From assembly GCA_004794655.1 (NCBI GenBank), contig SMMW01000639.1:70001-134000 (forward strand): a stretch of 64,000 nucleotides of DNA. The letters run 5' to 3'. The position numbers and the translations under genes are program-made. Below are positions 36,435-48,814 of this stretch, in pieces. Source of the stretch: Marisa cornuarietis. Lineage: Eukaryota; Mollusca; Gastropoda; Architaenioglossa; Ampullariidae. Every line of letters starts with the position of its first letter. Position 1 is the first letter of the stretch. The notes beneath the pieces were generated by a model, which saw only the letters and a program-made list of their open reading frames with translations, did no database searches and was not told the DNA's origin.

Positions 36435-37500
36435 ACAGATTATCTTCTTCAGTTTAATTTAATTGTGGACTCGAATGACCACATTGATAATATCGAAAGT
36501 TCAGTTGATAGATTGAAGACATTTTGTTTACAAATGTTTCAAGGTGAGCATGAGATAAGGCGTCAGGGTTTTTTTCCGTCCAGTAGACAGTTGAGAAGAA
36601 CACGCTAAACATTACGCGCACAATGAACAGAATCTGCTTTGTAAATGAGTTGTTACTTCCTGATTACTATGTCCAAAGACAGTTTTTAAAAAAAAGGCAT
36701 AACGGCACAACATTTTTAAAAGAGAAAGTTATTCAACTAGCGTCTTTGGAACCTGCCAACATGAATACACTTTGAATACAGTTGCTGATTGTGTTCTCAC
36801 CTGTATGGATCTTAATCAAGCAGACTAAATGCAACGCGACTTTCGCGCACGTGCAACACAAACATGATGTGAGTCAGTAGAACAGGAGGCAGGAGACGAC
36901 TTTACAGAGCGAAGCAAAGCCAACAGGTACCAGCGGTGAGTGTATATCAACAGGCTGGGAGGAAATTAGCCTGAAAAGTCTTGTCATGAAATGTCTGACT
37001 GTCCAGTCAGGACAAGCTCTATTACACCGCTGTAAGCAGCACTTATTATAATCATGATTAATAATTACAAATATTGTTAATCAATTTCTGCACAGTTAGT
37101 TCATATTGAGAGAAAATAAAAAGGGCAGCTACAGGCAAAACCATAAAAACGTGAGTAAACATAAAAAACTACTCTGCATGTATTATTTTTAAATAGAAGT
37201 TTCTACAAATATCAGAATGAGAAGCCTTGTCTACATTTGCTCAATGCAAAACTAAAAACAAGGGTTTCAGAAATTTGTTGAAAAAACGCTTAGTGTCTTT
37301 AATGTGCAGCTTCTCTAAAATATTTATCTAAGGCAGCGAAACTTTGTTAAGAGCAAACTTGGAAATAGTGACACAACTCAAATCCCAGGCCGTTTAGGAT
37401 GGAAAAATAGACAACAAATGTGTATTTAGGATTTAGAGCAAAAAAGCACGTTCTGATTAAATACCGCTGAGGAAAGCTCTGTGTACACTCTCTTCTTTTT
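36435..37500. repeat. Duplicated upstream flank of receptor R4
   Basis: Collinear with 2007-3180 upstream of R1 and, in its distal part, with 40300-40910. Anchors are aatcaagcagac, catgattaataattac...tgttaatcaatttc (against catgtttaatcagtttc) and gagcaaactt...gcacaact. The remainder to 38907 shows no gene. Confidence 0.6.
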
Positions 37501-38907
37501 ACCGTTCGGTATTTACAGAAGTATTCACAATTTCTCTTATATGAAGGTTATTTTTCGGCTGACTAATTTGTTCTCACCTTTTCTAAATAAATTTACTATC
37601 TGCCGAAAATATTATTGTCAACATAAGAAAAAAATCTGTTCCTTTAAAATAACATTGTTTTAAAATTACGCGCTAAAGGCAAAAACTGAGAAAAACATGT
37701 TTTGTTAACTCCAAAGAAATGTACAGAAGAGGGAAGTTTTGCATGGCACTTTTTTCTGATTAACCAGTCACATCTAACGCATTTTGCTACCAAGCAGACT
37801 GAAGTGTGACTTTTATCATTTTCTCTTTAGTATTCTTAGGGCTGATTTTTTATAGTTTTACATTACTTTTGATTGTTAACTTATCTGGGGTGGTAGTTAT
37901 AATGCAAAAGGCAAGTCACTGTTGTTAGGTAAGGACATGCATCTTGTTTCCAAAGTTATAATGTTGTATTCTGACCACACTCATCTCCAGCCGTGGTCAT
38001 AGCATGGTGGTGAAGGTGGCAAAAGAAGCACGAGGTAGTGTCCACGCGGTCTGGGGACAGTTGCACAACACATTTCTATTTTAAACACCTTTAAGCCTGA
38101 AATCTACTTAGAATGTTTAAAACTAAAATTGCTTTAAGTAAGATAAAGTTGTTTAAGACTGACTTTCCGTCCTGTCATCACAATTTTTTGTATGTTCTTG
38201 TGCAATGCATCAATAAATGGCAGAGAAGAGATTTTGCTTCTTTAGAACATTTTTAATGTTTAGAAACATGTCGTACAACTGGCTTCCTTTTAACCGGAAA
38301 CAAGCAGCGTTTCTTGAGTTGCCCTTTTTACCCCCGAGGAAACGTCTTACTCTCGCCTCAAAACGAAAGCCACAGAAATTATCTGCACATTTAGACTAGG
38401 GGTCTCTTCATTTCTGGCTCTATAAAACTTTAAAAAATCTTTTTATAGTAATGCAAGTCTGTCTGTTATTTTCTGTTACGTGTTCTACTAGTTCCCAATC
38501 GATGCAAAGTTAATTACATTTAATACACACCAGGGACGTAATTACTAATCAACTGGTTTTTTGTGGGCAATTAAGAGCAAATCCTAAAAAAAAATATTGT
38601 TTATTATTCGTGTATCTTTTCTATCTAAATTTTTAGTGAATGATTCGTATAATTACTAGACAGCCTAAATCAGCTAGTGGAGATCGTTTGCTGTGGTTTT
38701 TCGTGTTATTTTACTGAGTGTGAATTGATTAATAACTTTCGTAACATTAAAAAGCGAAAGTTTACTGAGACACGAGTTTCAACTCATTCGCTCAAAGTTT
38801 TTCGTTTTTGAGTGTCTTTTTCCTACTTTACAAATGTAAGGAAAATTTCTAGTTGTTTACAAAATTTTATTGCTATGAAGTCCTCGTCGTGATCTCTTTT
38901 GCAAATA
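37501..38907. other. Intergenic, no gene recognised
   Basis: AT-rich DNA without recognisable coding or repeat structure. Open frames of about 60 codons are not supported. Confidence 0.4.
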
Positions 38908-39560
38908 CAGTCGATTCCGGTTAGTCGGACCACACCGGGACGAAATCCTTTTTGGTCCTAATAACTGGCTGGTCCGACTACAGCTGCCCTATATTACAGG
39001 ACAGGACGTGCATTATGTAACAAATTTATATGTGATTGTGACCTTTATTGTGCGGCACACACGTATGACGAACTTACCAGCAAGAACTACTGCTGCTTAC
39101 CAATAAAGTGCCAAACAAACATATTTTACTAGGATATATATTATACTTTATATATTATTTACTGTTTTTTCTCATTTTGGGTTGCTGGAGTACAAATCCA
39201 TATATAACTGAGTAACGGGCAACCCACCTGATCAAGTAAAACGTCGCCGACTTTCTGATAAAAAGAAAAACGCGAGTAAATGACTTTTTCAGATGTTAAA
39301 GGGAAGTAATCTAAAGCGAAACAACTCATAAAGGTTCCAGTAGTTTTCCCCCTTATGTATTCATTGATTTCTCAACAAAGTGATGTGTTGTATGATGCTA
39401 ACCTACTTGCGAACGAAGAGAAAGAGTTAAACGGAATTTTTCGTCCAAATAATTCAATAATATTAGGCTTATGTCATAGGATTTGGTTTGGTTCTTTAGG
39501 ATTCGCTTCGAATAAGCAGCTCGTCCGATTAACCGGAGAACAATTAAGCGGATTCGACTG
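38908..39560. mobile_element. pogo/Tigger-like MITE with TA target site
   Basis: The element begins cagtcgattccggttagtcgg and ends with the inverted counterpart, in which ...gtccgattaaccgg... leads to ...gcggattcgactg. It is flanked by TA on both sides (38906-38907 and 39561-39562), the target duplication of Tc1/mariner-pogo elements. At 653 bp without a transposase frame it is non-autonomous. The open frame 39355-39819 runs through its end and is not a gene. Confidence 0.85.
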
Positions 39561-39562
39561 TA

Positions 39563-39923
39563 GCAGACGATGTAATTTACACTGTTCTCGGAACTATGGA
39601 ATGTCTGGTCGGCATCTATACCATCGTTACCAACTTTCAGGTATTTTTGTATCAGGATCTTTGAAATTTATAAACATCTGCTTATTCTCCCTAGTTACTC
39701 GCTATCTGTTCTTATTACACCATCACATATTCAGTCTTGCAATTACGCCAGTTCACCATTCTTTAAGCCAACAACTTTCATCACGGGTTGTATTCCAAAG
39801 TTTCAGTAAATGCGTTTGAGGTGTTGCGTAGGATTGTAGCAGACATCAGGTTGTATCGATGTGGTTGTCATGTGTCAACACCGTGCTGCAGGCATCGTGC
39901 GCACACAGACAGTGTATTTTAAC
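39563..39923 (+). pseudogene. Broken chemosensory-receptor GPCR beside the MITE
   Basis: Directly after the TA of the MITE the sequence reads V-L-G-T-M-E-C-L-V-G-I-Y-T in one frame (39588 on), like R3 TM1. It switches frame to K-F-I-N-I-C-L-F-S-L-V for the TM2 start. From about 39848 it reads T-S-G-C-I-D-V-V-V, loses the D-T-C segment by deletion, and resumes with Q-H-R-A-A-G-I-V-R-T-Q-T. The rest (TM4-TM7) is missing. It belongs to the R1/R3/R4 group. Frameshifts, a deletion and truncation make it non-functional. Confidence 0.8.
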
Positions 39924-40299
39924 GAGTCCAGTCTGTTTAGTTATCTATATAGTATTTTATGAGACTGATGAAACTAGGAAATGACAAGGAGTTAAGTGGA
40001 CATTAGTCCACCCCCGCTAAGTTTTTCAAGTGAAGCATTGTCTTTTGTGTTTTCAAGTAATCTTTTACAACTGGTTATTTTGTGTTATTATATTCAAGAG
40101 ACTGGATTCAGCCATACCTATAGGAGAACCGATGCAATTGTCGTCGCCAATGACCTTTAAAACTGGCATTAGTTGTTTACTATTATCGCCGCACTTTTTA
40201 ATACTTTTGTGGTTTTGCATGTTTTAAACGAGTCTCCCTGCGTATAAAAATTTATTGCACCCAGTGCAGTAATCCACAAAAAAGGCTGAATCTGGTGTT

Positions 40300-40910
40300 G
40301 TCAACAAAAAGGGATCAAGTCTCATGCTTAAAAATAATATTATAAAATAAATAGAAAATACTCATTATAAAAAAACAGTTGTCTTCATTTCGGAGATGCA
40401 AAATGTAAAGAGATTTTTATCACAAAATAGACGCAGGCAACTATTTACCTAGGGCAAAATTTTGTTAGGAGCAAACTTGGAAACAGTGGCACAACTACAA
40501 TGACATTTTCTTCAAACGTCCTCCGTAAAGACTGACGACTAGATTAACATTTATGCTGTTAGGTATTTACAGAATGCTTAGAACAATTGTTTGTGTAATT
40601 TTTTAGACAAAATTTCTTTACTTTAGATAAATTAACTGCATACTGAAAAATATGTCCCTTTCAAAATGTAATATTGAACAGAGCTGATTCCCTAAATTAC
40701 AAGGCATACATTAGGCAATCTGCAATCTTGGAGGTCAAAAGGAAAATGTCATAGTTTTATCTCAAAGAATTATTATAGTAGAGACTGTTGCCCATTTGCC
40801 TAACAGGCCTGCTTTCTTCTTGGATTTGTAGTACTTTTAGTCTTATTGTACTTTTCATGACATCATCGGAATTGTGCTGGACTGTTTATTCCCTTATTTT
40901 CCCTTTTTTA
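40300..40910. repeat. Orphan copy of the R1/R4 upstream flank
   Basis: Third copy of the block seen at 2450-3180 and 37080-37500. It is closest to the R1 version: atgcaaaatgtaaa, gtggcacaactacaatgacatttt, gactgacgacta, gttaggtatttaca, cccatttgcctaacag and ggactgtttattc. An intact minus-strand receptor would be expected on its left side but none is present; the plus-strand pseudogene at 39563-39923 is in the opposite orientation. Confidence 0.7.
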
Positions 40911-43364
40911 ATACCAACTCTCATCGCCGGTCGTCTTCTTTGGCTTATTATGTATTTATTATAGATGTTAGTAGATGTTTCTTGGTAACTGTGTCGGAGT
41001 CGAATAAAACAAAAACTGCACTTACAAACTGATGGCCTCTGATAGATTTCAAGTCAAACTCTTTGCATATTGAGTAATGTAAAAATAATTGTGTTCAGAA
41101 CTGATTAGATGTTTCGATGCTGACAACTTGCAGAGTGAGGCATGGTGGACAAAGACGCGTGAGAATATTACTCGGGGTAGTGTGTGCTAATGGTTACCGT
41201 ATAGTCTAAAGGTAATATTTACTACTAAAAATAGACACCTCAACGTTTATGCTATCGAGAATCCTTAACGAATACGCTTACTAAATAAATAAAAGATTTC
41301 GTCAGCTGTAATCTTTGGTACCCCTGTTACCTATTGAAACTCTGTTTTCTCGGGTACATATTGTGTCAGTTAAAGATATGAAGTTAAAGATATGAAGACG
41401 TCTGTGAGATGAAATTAACGGCTAGAGATGAGAAAAATGGTTTATTTCTTTTCAAAGCAGACAAGCAAACGGTTTTTCCTTTTACAACTTGACTCTTTGC
41501 ACTTTGTACTATACTCTCACTATTTTACTGCATTAAGACAAGACATTAAACGTATAATAGTTTGTTCTAAAGCTTTTAATAGTATATTTCAAGAAGCGGC
41601 TCTACAAGAGTCCTAATTCACACACAGTCTTTAGGTAGAAGACACCCATAAAGATCATTAGGGTCAACATTGTGCAGCTGCTCTTTTCGTAAAAACTGAT
41701 TCCTTAATCCAGAAACTTAAAAGGAAATATATTGTTCCGTAAAAAAGAAAACTGTTTTATATCGAATTTTAATTTAGGTAACGAAAACGAAATTCAAATG
41801 CATTGCCTCCCTCTCTAAGTCCCATTATTTTATTCCATGTCAAGTACCGTTGTATTTTAACCATCTCAAGTTACTGACTGAAATATTAGCCAAACGTTTA
41901 ATATGTCTACCAACCAGTTCGTTGATCCCCATAAATTCTAACATTTTTCTAATTCCTCGCGAAGGATTTTTTTATGCACTTAAAATACTTAGTTTGTGAC
42001 AGGTTTGTGGATATTACTTACAAGCCTTTTGCTGCAATAAACAGTTTGAGTATCTCCGACTATAGTTAATTTGGAATCCGAGTCTCATGCTTCATTTCAT
42101 AAAGACCTTCGTCACTCGTGTCCGGCCCGAAGAGCAAAGCTAAGCGTCATACGCTAAACAGTTTTTTTATGTGTTCTTGTGTCTATCTTCAATCAGTTTT
42201 TATGCACACGATACCATGCTAGCACGTAGCTAAAGATATCCATTTATTGGAAATCTCTCCTCATATCGGTTGGGATTATAATACTCTTTATTACAGATTA
42301 TAACAATTTGTAGGAAACAAAACTAACTCAAGCTTTTTCCTATTTTCGCATATATCTTTTAAGCTATTATAAGCTAAACAGTGATCATTTCCCTAACCAC
42401 TTTAAATATTTTGGTTTGGAAAATGTTGTTGTCAGTCGTTAGCATCTGTCTACCGTGAATTTCTTTGAATAAGAGATAAATGTACTATGTATACCCCAAA
42501 TTCTCCTGTAATACATCATCAGCAGAAATTAAAGACATTCCTTGGGTCACATTTTGAATCAGACTTAGAGAACTAAGCTGAAACATTTAGTCTGGCTGTT
42601 GCTACTGACCTTGTGCAGCATTTGCTGTGAATATTTGTAAAGGGTTACCATGTCCCTTATGTTGTTGTACAGTGAGAAATGTATGCTCATTTCGTCTCCG
42701 TCTTCTATTTTTTATATTATTATTAGTAATAGTAATAGTAAATGTTTGTAATAACTATTGTATTCATTAAATCCACATGCAAAAGTGGCTTGTTCATCTG
42801 CAGTACCGTGATCGTTTGTGTGATGTCAAAACTAGTGTTACACTCTTAACTATTTAATTGTCATATTAATATTCTGATATTGTGTTGTGATTAAGTTATT
42901 CAAAAACTGTATAGGTAATAATGATCAATTTACTCAAATGTTGTAGGTTTGTACACGTACGTGCATTACTATTTCAAACACAACCAAGACGAATATATTT
43001 AAACCAACACAAAATTCTGGATGAAAGACGCATTAGAAGACTGTTTCCAGCAGGTGAATAGTGTGACAGGAGCTGATCACGACAACCGCAGCACGTGTTT
43101 TTTTTAAAGTACCTTTCTTTCTAGCTTTTGTTACACAATAGCCGCGAGACAGCATACGTTAACCCCATTGTAGCTCAGATAAAATCATAAACTTAATAAC
43201 ATTTCAATGGAGTGATATTTTGAGTGTACTTTTAAAGAACGGTAAAGGTCTTTGTAAAATTGTATCGATCTGTCAATAATGCCATTATAAACTTACTATG
43301 TCTACAACTCTCTGAATGGGTTATTCTCTGATGAAGCTGCTGCTGCTGCTGCCGCATGATGATG
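40911..43364. other. Intergenic, no gene recognised
   Basis: AT-rich DNA with no recognisable coding region, receptor relic or structured repeat. Confidence 0.45.
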
Positions 43365-44640
43365 ATTGTAACGTTTCACGGCTCAGACCTTTTCTTAATA
43401 CTATTTCATCATTAATACTATTCATTGTAGTAAGAGTCGAAAGGCCTGGGGAGGGGAACAGCGGCACGTTCCTGAATAGTCTCGTGAGCTGTGACGTTAA
43501 CTTGCGTATTGCGTCACACCATGACGTAACTTAGAAATGGGAGATCTTTGTGTTGAGAACAAGGATGGAATCTTAGTGCAGACATCATGGTGTGATGTGA
43601 TAGTGGCCGCCACGGACTGTTCAACGTGATGATCCATGTCGACTACAATTGTACAGAAGTTAGTGTATGTAGTCAGTCGCCATGGACCCCGCACAGCCAT
43701 CGAGCCATCGAGTCGCCAGGCAATCCTCGTAGCAACCAAGCGGCTAGGGGCTTGTTTGGTGGAAAACCTGAGGAAAAAGAATAGTTAGGCACGAGGGCGA
43801 ACGATACCGGGTCATTCTGCGGCAACCACTGAGAGAGAACAGAGCTATACGACGACATTGACTGTAATCCGTTAGCTACCCCACTTATGAGTGCATTCTG
43901 AGGCGATCTACCAGAGAGAAGCGAGTTGTATCGAGGCGTCAGACAGTCACTGCGAGCCATTGTCTCTACTCCTGAGAGACCGATTCTGTGGCAAGCAGGT
44001 GGGGAAACAAACTGTTCGGCACGGTTTTAGCAGGAGTCTTTACTGCAAACCGTCAGTGTCACGACTGTAGAGGACAGGTCATCAGAGAGAGAATTTACGG
44101 TGACGACAGAACCTTTGCTGCGAACAGGTAGCGTCTTCACCACCAGGGGGTATGTCCAACTTTATAAACAATAATTTGGACAAATTGTTGTGATATCGTT
44201 TCATATCGGATACCGGGTCACCTGTTCGCCGTTTTGGATTATCTGAACATCGGAACATCTGTCTACTCACTTAACGTACCCTGGGACTATTGGATACTGG
44301 TTTATCAGTTCGCCTGTGTTGGATTATCTATTCATCGGATCACCTGTTCATCCATCCATCGCACGTTCGTGTTATTGGATACGAGTTTACCTGTTCCCTG
44401 TGTTGGATTATCTTGTCTTTAGTTGGGTGGAACTGCCGCAAGGAGCATATCGTTGACTACCCATAGTTAATCCCGTTTATTCATTCATTTTTTTTTCCTT
44501 TTAACATTAAATGTGAAAATCGTTGGTCCGCCCATTTTGTTGAAAAAGTCAGAAGAGTGCCGCAAGCGAAGTTACATGAAAATGTGCACACACACGCTCG
44601 CTCCCACCCAATCATAAGAGCACTCTTCACACAAAACCCT
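43365..44640. repeat. Interspersed repeat of about 1.2 kb, copy 2
   Basis: Same-strand partner of 32300-33480. The first 330 bp and last 140 bp align well. The middle is copy-specific: at 44210-44420 it contains short degenerate units around ggatac-gg-t-acctgttc and ttggattatct, in place of the 145-bp array of copy 1. Confidence 0.75.
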
Positions 44641-45334
44641 ACAATGATGACGACGACACCGACGTGAACGAAACTACTAATAGACTGGCGATGAATAGGT
44701 AATAAAATATCGTACACGGTAGATAGTAGACAATGTAAAAAAAGAAAGTAGTAATGCAGAATAATACTGAGGTCGAAAGAGTTTTGTAGAAATAAGTTGT
44801 TTACAGGTCATTAACAAGTGTTCTCGTTTTGACGTATCTCGACAAGGCGAATCTAATTTTTTTACTTCCTTGAGCAAGCACAGGTTTTGAGTCCGGCCAG
44901 CAAAGTCTACAGTTTATGTAACAAACCGCTGGATGTAAACAGTAGCCGTCAAAAACGTGTTTGTTTTGCTAAAGCGAATCCCACAAGAGCAAATCCTCTT
45001 TATAACTCATAAGAAAGACTTCGTTGATGTTGTCGGTTAAGAATATATCAAACAATGAATCTTAAGTTTAAATATATGTTTCCTATGGGACTTCTTCAAC
45101 AATAATCAACAACATGTTTAGATGGTATTTACATAAAGCATCATATATTTATATTTCACAATTTCTTCATTTCCTTTGTTAGGATTTGTCTTTGTAAAAT
45201 ATTGCTTTTTTCATATGTTTGGGTCGGTCGTAATATTTTAAAGAAAATTTGTAACGTTCATCAATACAGAGCTTGTCAATGGTCTTTCCTCTAGTCTATT
45301 CACGCCATTTTAAGGTCCTATCGTCTTAAATGTT
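44641..45334. other. 3' flank of R5, no gene recognised
   Basis: AT-rich DNA downstream of R5 with no recognisable gene or repeat. Confidence 0.4.
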
Positions 45335-46447
45335 TTAAGCTGCCAGTGTGGTGGAATTTTTATAAGGAAGTATTACCTTCTTGGAAGAAAACACAAAAGC
45401 GCTTAGCACTGCCCTGAAATGCGAAGACCGACATAAGTAGATAAAGAAATCGACAGCGCTGTTGATGCGTGGAAATACATGTACAATGGCACTGACAGAC
45501 CTGAAGGCAGAACTATAACGGCCGTAGAACGAATACTCTGTTACAAAGAGACGAGTGAGAGTATTACCAACAAAAGGAGCCATAGTGATGACAAATAGAC
45601 ATGAGACGAGCACGAGCATCCTGGTCAGCGCCATCTGTCGGCTGAGATTATCACTAGAAGCAGAGCAGGTGCTTTGTCGCCACTTCACGGCAGCCTTTAG
45701 CTTTAGTATCGTTATTGTCGTTGCTACGGTGACTACAGCAAAGGTAGCAACAGGAACAATGATGCCCAAAAAAGTATTATAAAAAAATCTCATAAAGTCA
45801 AGATTTCGGACATAAAACTGCGATGGGACAATTGTTATTTTACGACCATCTGATGTCTTGATGGAAACCACTAAAGTAAAGGGATTCATAAGGTACGCAA
45901 TCTGAAACAACAAAACTAAAAGACACAGAAGTATACCCATGGTCCGCGGTCTCACAAGTGCAGCAGCTCGTAAAGGAAACACCACACACACGCATCTCTC
46001 TACGGAGATCACCATGGTGATAAATCCTGAGGCTGACCTTAGCCCGTAGGCAACTCCGAGCAGATCCAGTGTAATTTTAGAATAGTATTCTTTAGCAAGA
46101 TCTTTGTCAAAAAAGAGTATAAAAGAGGACAGTGAGTACATCGTAAAGTCAAACACTAGGTACAAGCAGTCCACTAGTGCGAGACAGAAGAGACAAAGGT
46201 TCATCCTGTCCGTTAAACCTTGAGTCCAGAACACCAGACAGTTGATGCCGTTTGTCGGAATCCATATCAGACACACCAGTGTTGTTACACTAGCAAAACA
46301 AACAGTCTCTGTCAAGTTGAGGACATCGTCATCATCGACATTGAAGGCGCTGTCGTTGTGATTACTATGTGAGTCGTTAAGCGGACTGACAACAGTTCTT
46401 TCTTCTTCTCTTCCGACTGTAACAGAATTATTCCCACTCATATTCAT
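45335..46447 (-). CDS. Chemosensory-receptor-like GPCR (R5), intronless
   Basis: An intronless frame encodes 370 residues from the first ATG. The N-terminus is long and acidic (a D-D-D-D run at 38-41) with glycosylation sites NMS, NNS and NDS. TM1 has I-P-T-N-G-I-N-C-L-V-F-W-T-Q-G-L, with a W in place of the first Gly of the usual G-I-P. TM2 has N-L-C-L-F-C-L-A-L-V-D. E-R-C at 150-152 is followed by V-C-V-V-F-P-L-R-A-A, and TM7 has N-S-A-V-D-F-F-I-Y-L-C-R-S-S. It is closest to R2 in the whole body and in promoter spacing (TATAAATA 147 nt before the ATG). No cysteine is visible in extracellular loop 2. Function is inferred as for R2. Confidence 0.9.
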   Translation of the reverse strand: MNMSGNNSVTVGREEERTVVSPLNDSHSNHNDSAFNVDDDDVLNLTETVCFASVTTLVCLIWIPTNGINCLVFWTQGLTDRMNLCLFCLALVDCLYLVFDFTMYSLSSFILFFDKDLAKEYYSKITLDLLGVAYGLRSASGFITMVISVERCVCVVFPLRAAALVRPRTMGILLCLLVLLFQIAYLMNPFTLVVSIKTSDGRKITIVPSQFYVRNLDFMRFFYNTFLGIIVPVATFAVVTVATTITILKLKAAVKWRQSTCSASSDNLSRQMALTRMLVLVSCLFVITMAPFVGNTLTRLFVTEYSFYGRYSSAFRSVSAIVHVFPRINSAVDFFIYLCRSSHFRAVLSAFVFSSKKVILPYKNSTTLAA

Positions 46448-46586
46448 CAGACTCTACTGGTTGAAGTCAGAGAGAAAATGGTGGCAAGGTTTTACACTAG
46501 GCACCAAACATTACAAATCCTGAATGCAGCTGCAAAGTTCTCGCTTTTTTACTTAAGAATACCCAGCACAAATAAATTGGGTTTTA

Positions 46587-46594
46587 TATTTATA
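46587..46594 (-). promoter_or_regulatory. TATA-like box of receptor R5
   Basis: TATAAATA on the minus strand, starting 147 nt upstream of the R5 ATG, nearly the same distance as in R2 (146 nt). Confidence 0.5.
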
Positions 46595-46943
46595 TATCTC
46601 ATATTTTGTCAATCAAATATTGTTCAAGACTGAAGAGTAAGTATAAAGTACGGGAGAAAAACAAACACACACATTCTTTTCAGCAAAGATTATTTACTTC
46701 AACACGTAGAAAAAATATAATTACTGGCTAATGCATGAAAATATTTTTTAATAGATCAACGAAATATGTGTGCTTCGGGATGCATTTTTCTTGCTATTTA
46801 ACATCAATTATTTGTGGGCGTTTGCACGCGTTATTATTTTAATTTTCTTGCTCAAAGTTTACGAAGATGTGAAATTTAATTTTGCTTTTTCCGGTTTAAA
46901 CAGAGGAGGATGATCCCGCGTGCGTCTGAGTAAATGTACGCTA

Positions 46944-47003
<60 letters not shown>
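46944..47003. repeat. (GT)n microsatellite
   Basis: About 28 GT units with a single GC step near the start. Confidence 0.95.
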
Positions 47004-47005
<2 letters not shown>

Positions 47006-47744
47006 CAGTTTGTTCGATACACTTGCGATAACATGCTCATGTACACACGAAATTCAACAAATTTAAAGGAACAACTACGTATTATGAAATTGGCTATGTT
47101 TGTTTTCAAATACTTTTAGATGAATATTTATTTTGTTTTAGTTTTAATGAATCCTTTTCATATTGATCTGGAATAAAGCTTTTTTGTGTTTTTTATTAGT
47201 TAATTTTGTGTTTGATTAGTAAAGCAGAAAGGGCGTTCTTTTCTGATACAAAAATGTACTAGTTATTGCCTTCGACTGTCGTTTGCTACCTTTTGTTACA
47301 GAAAGTTTGTTGATTGTCGCGGTGATCACAGACATATAGGCTGTCCTGCCAGTGTCGGTATTTTGTGGACTTCAAATTATTTCACTCGTAATAGAAGTAC
47401 ATTGGCGTTAGAATCAGTTAGAATCATGTTTCTTCAAGAAAGCACGCAATTACAGAGCTAAATGTACAACAAATATTAATTTTTGAAAGTGACGAAAAGA
47501 ATTGCACAGTACGAAAAATTAGTGTAGGCAGGACTGGTTTGAAGGGGAATCTTTGATTGCTGTGCAGCGACTAAAGAACGTGGATAAAGGGTTGTTTGTA
47601 GTACCAGAGCTCAAACCTAGAGTTCAAAACCGCAGGAAACCTCTCCCAATCGACCTAGCTGTCACTAAAGAAGATCTTGGAAATAAAGGCAGCGAGGAAG
47701 AGAAGATGGCACACCAAGCTACCTACAAGAAATGCTAGGGGTAA

Positions 47745-47975
47745 GGTTCTTTTGCTGCTTGAGTTATTTAGTAGGGAAGTGCTTCCACCTTAAAGTCATT
47801 TCACATTGTGGGGGGAGCAAGCAGGAATACCTGGAGCAAACGCCCGACGCCCAGCCCTGCGGACAGGTGTTACATACAGACAGTGTCCCAAGACGAGATC
47901 TGAACCCTGAATTTTTCACTGAAGTTGTGACAACCGAGTGTTTTAACCATTACACTACCGGGGTCCCTTGTTAGC
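47745..47975 (-). mobile_element. tRNA-derived SINE, copy 2
   Basis: On the minus strand the head reads accccggtagtgtaatgg, fitting a pol III A box, followed about 45 bp later by the B-box-like gggttcagatctcgtcttgg, then cgcagggctgggcg. It is collinear with 26150-26345. Ends are approximate. Confidence 0.7.
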
Positions 47976-48191
47976 TATTATATGTAGAATGTGATGAGCA
48001 GGTGGGATGCTAAGGCCAGAGGTGAGTCGTTTAGGAACAGCAAAGAGAACAATCAGAGGTAAATGGATGTCAAAGCGATACTGGATTTTTACAACAGTGT
48101 ACCTTTAAAAGTATGGATAATGCAGATACTGATAAAGCCCCTTATAAATAAGAGAGCAGAGAATGTTAAATTTGAATTGCTAAAGTACGGT

Positions 48192-48244
<53 letters not shown>

Positions 48245-48258
48245 AACAAACAAACAAG
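48192..48258. repeat. (CA)n followed by (CAAA)n
   Basis: CA array of about 25 units running directly into four CAAA units. Confidence 0.95.
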
Positions 48259-48814
48259 CTCACTCGCACGCAGACGACGCACAGTTCGTACAACTCGTAT
48301 AACCAAAGTAATTTACATGCTGGCCATTTAATTATCTCTTTTAACGAATTATTAAAGTTAACCGCGCAATGAAGGTGTGTATGAGTAGGAAAATTTGGAA
48401 ATTTTCGTGAACATACGTCTTTTACAGCTTCCACTAAAATAGTGCTTAGCATGGACGAACTGTTTACTAACCCACGTGGATCTTAAAGCACAACGACAGA
48501 TGCTTGACAAAACATCTGTGTAGTGAAGTTGCCAGCAATGCACACATGACAATGATGACATTTGAAACTTGTTAGAACTATACACCTAAATATTCTATTA
48601 CTTTATTAATATTATATTGTCTTATCTATATTCCTCAAATCCTCAACAAACATATTTAGTTTATCTGCCATTTAAAGCATTTTCTTGAAAAGAAATGATT
48701 AGAAAAACAGGAGAGATACGTGTGAAATATTCGAAGCTTCTGATTCACGTGAGACATCTTTGCGATACAAAAGGCTGCCTGTTTAGTATAATGTCTACTA
48801 AAATTAAGCCTGAA

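Noticed and set aside
39355..39819. 154-codon open frame
   Set aside because: It runs across the end of the MITE into the broken receptor in a frame that does not match the receptor.
48063..48452. Overlapping open frames rich in H-T or C-V repeats
   Set aside because: They are translations of CA/GT microsatellites; the same applies to frames at 5405, 9195, 20833, 58821-59151, 60582-61101 and similar places.
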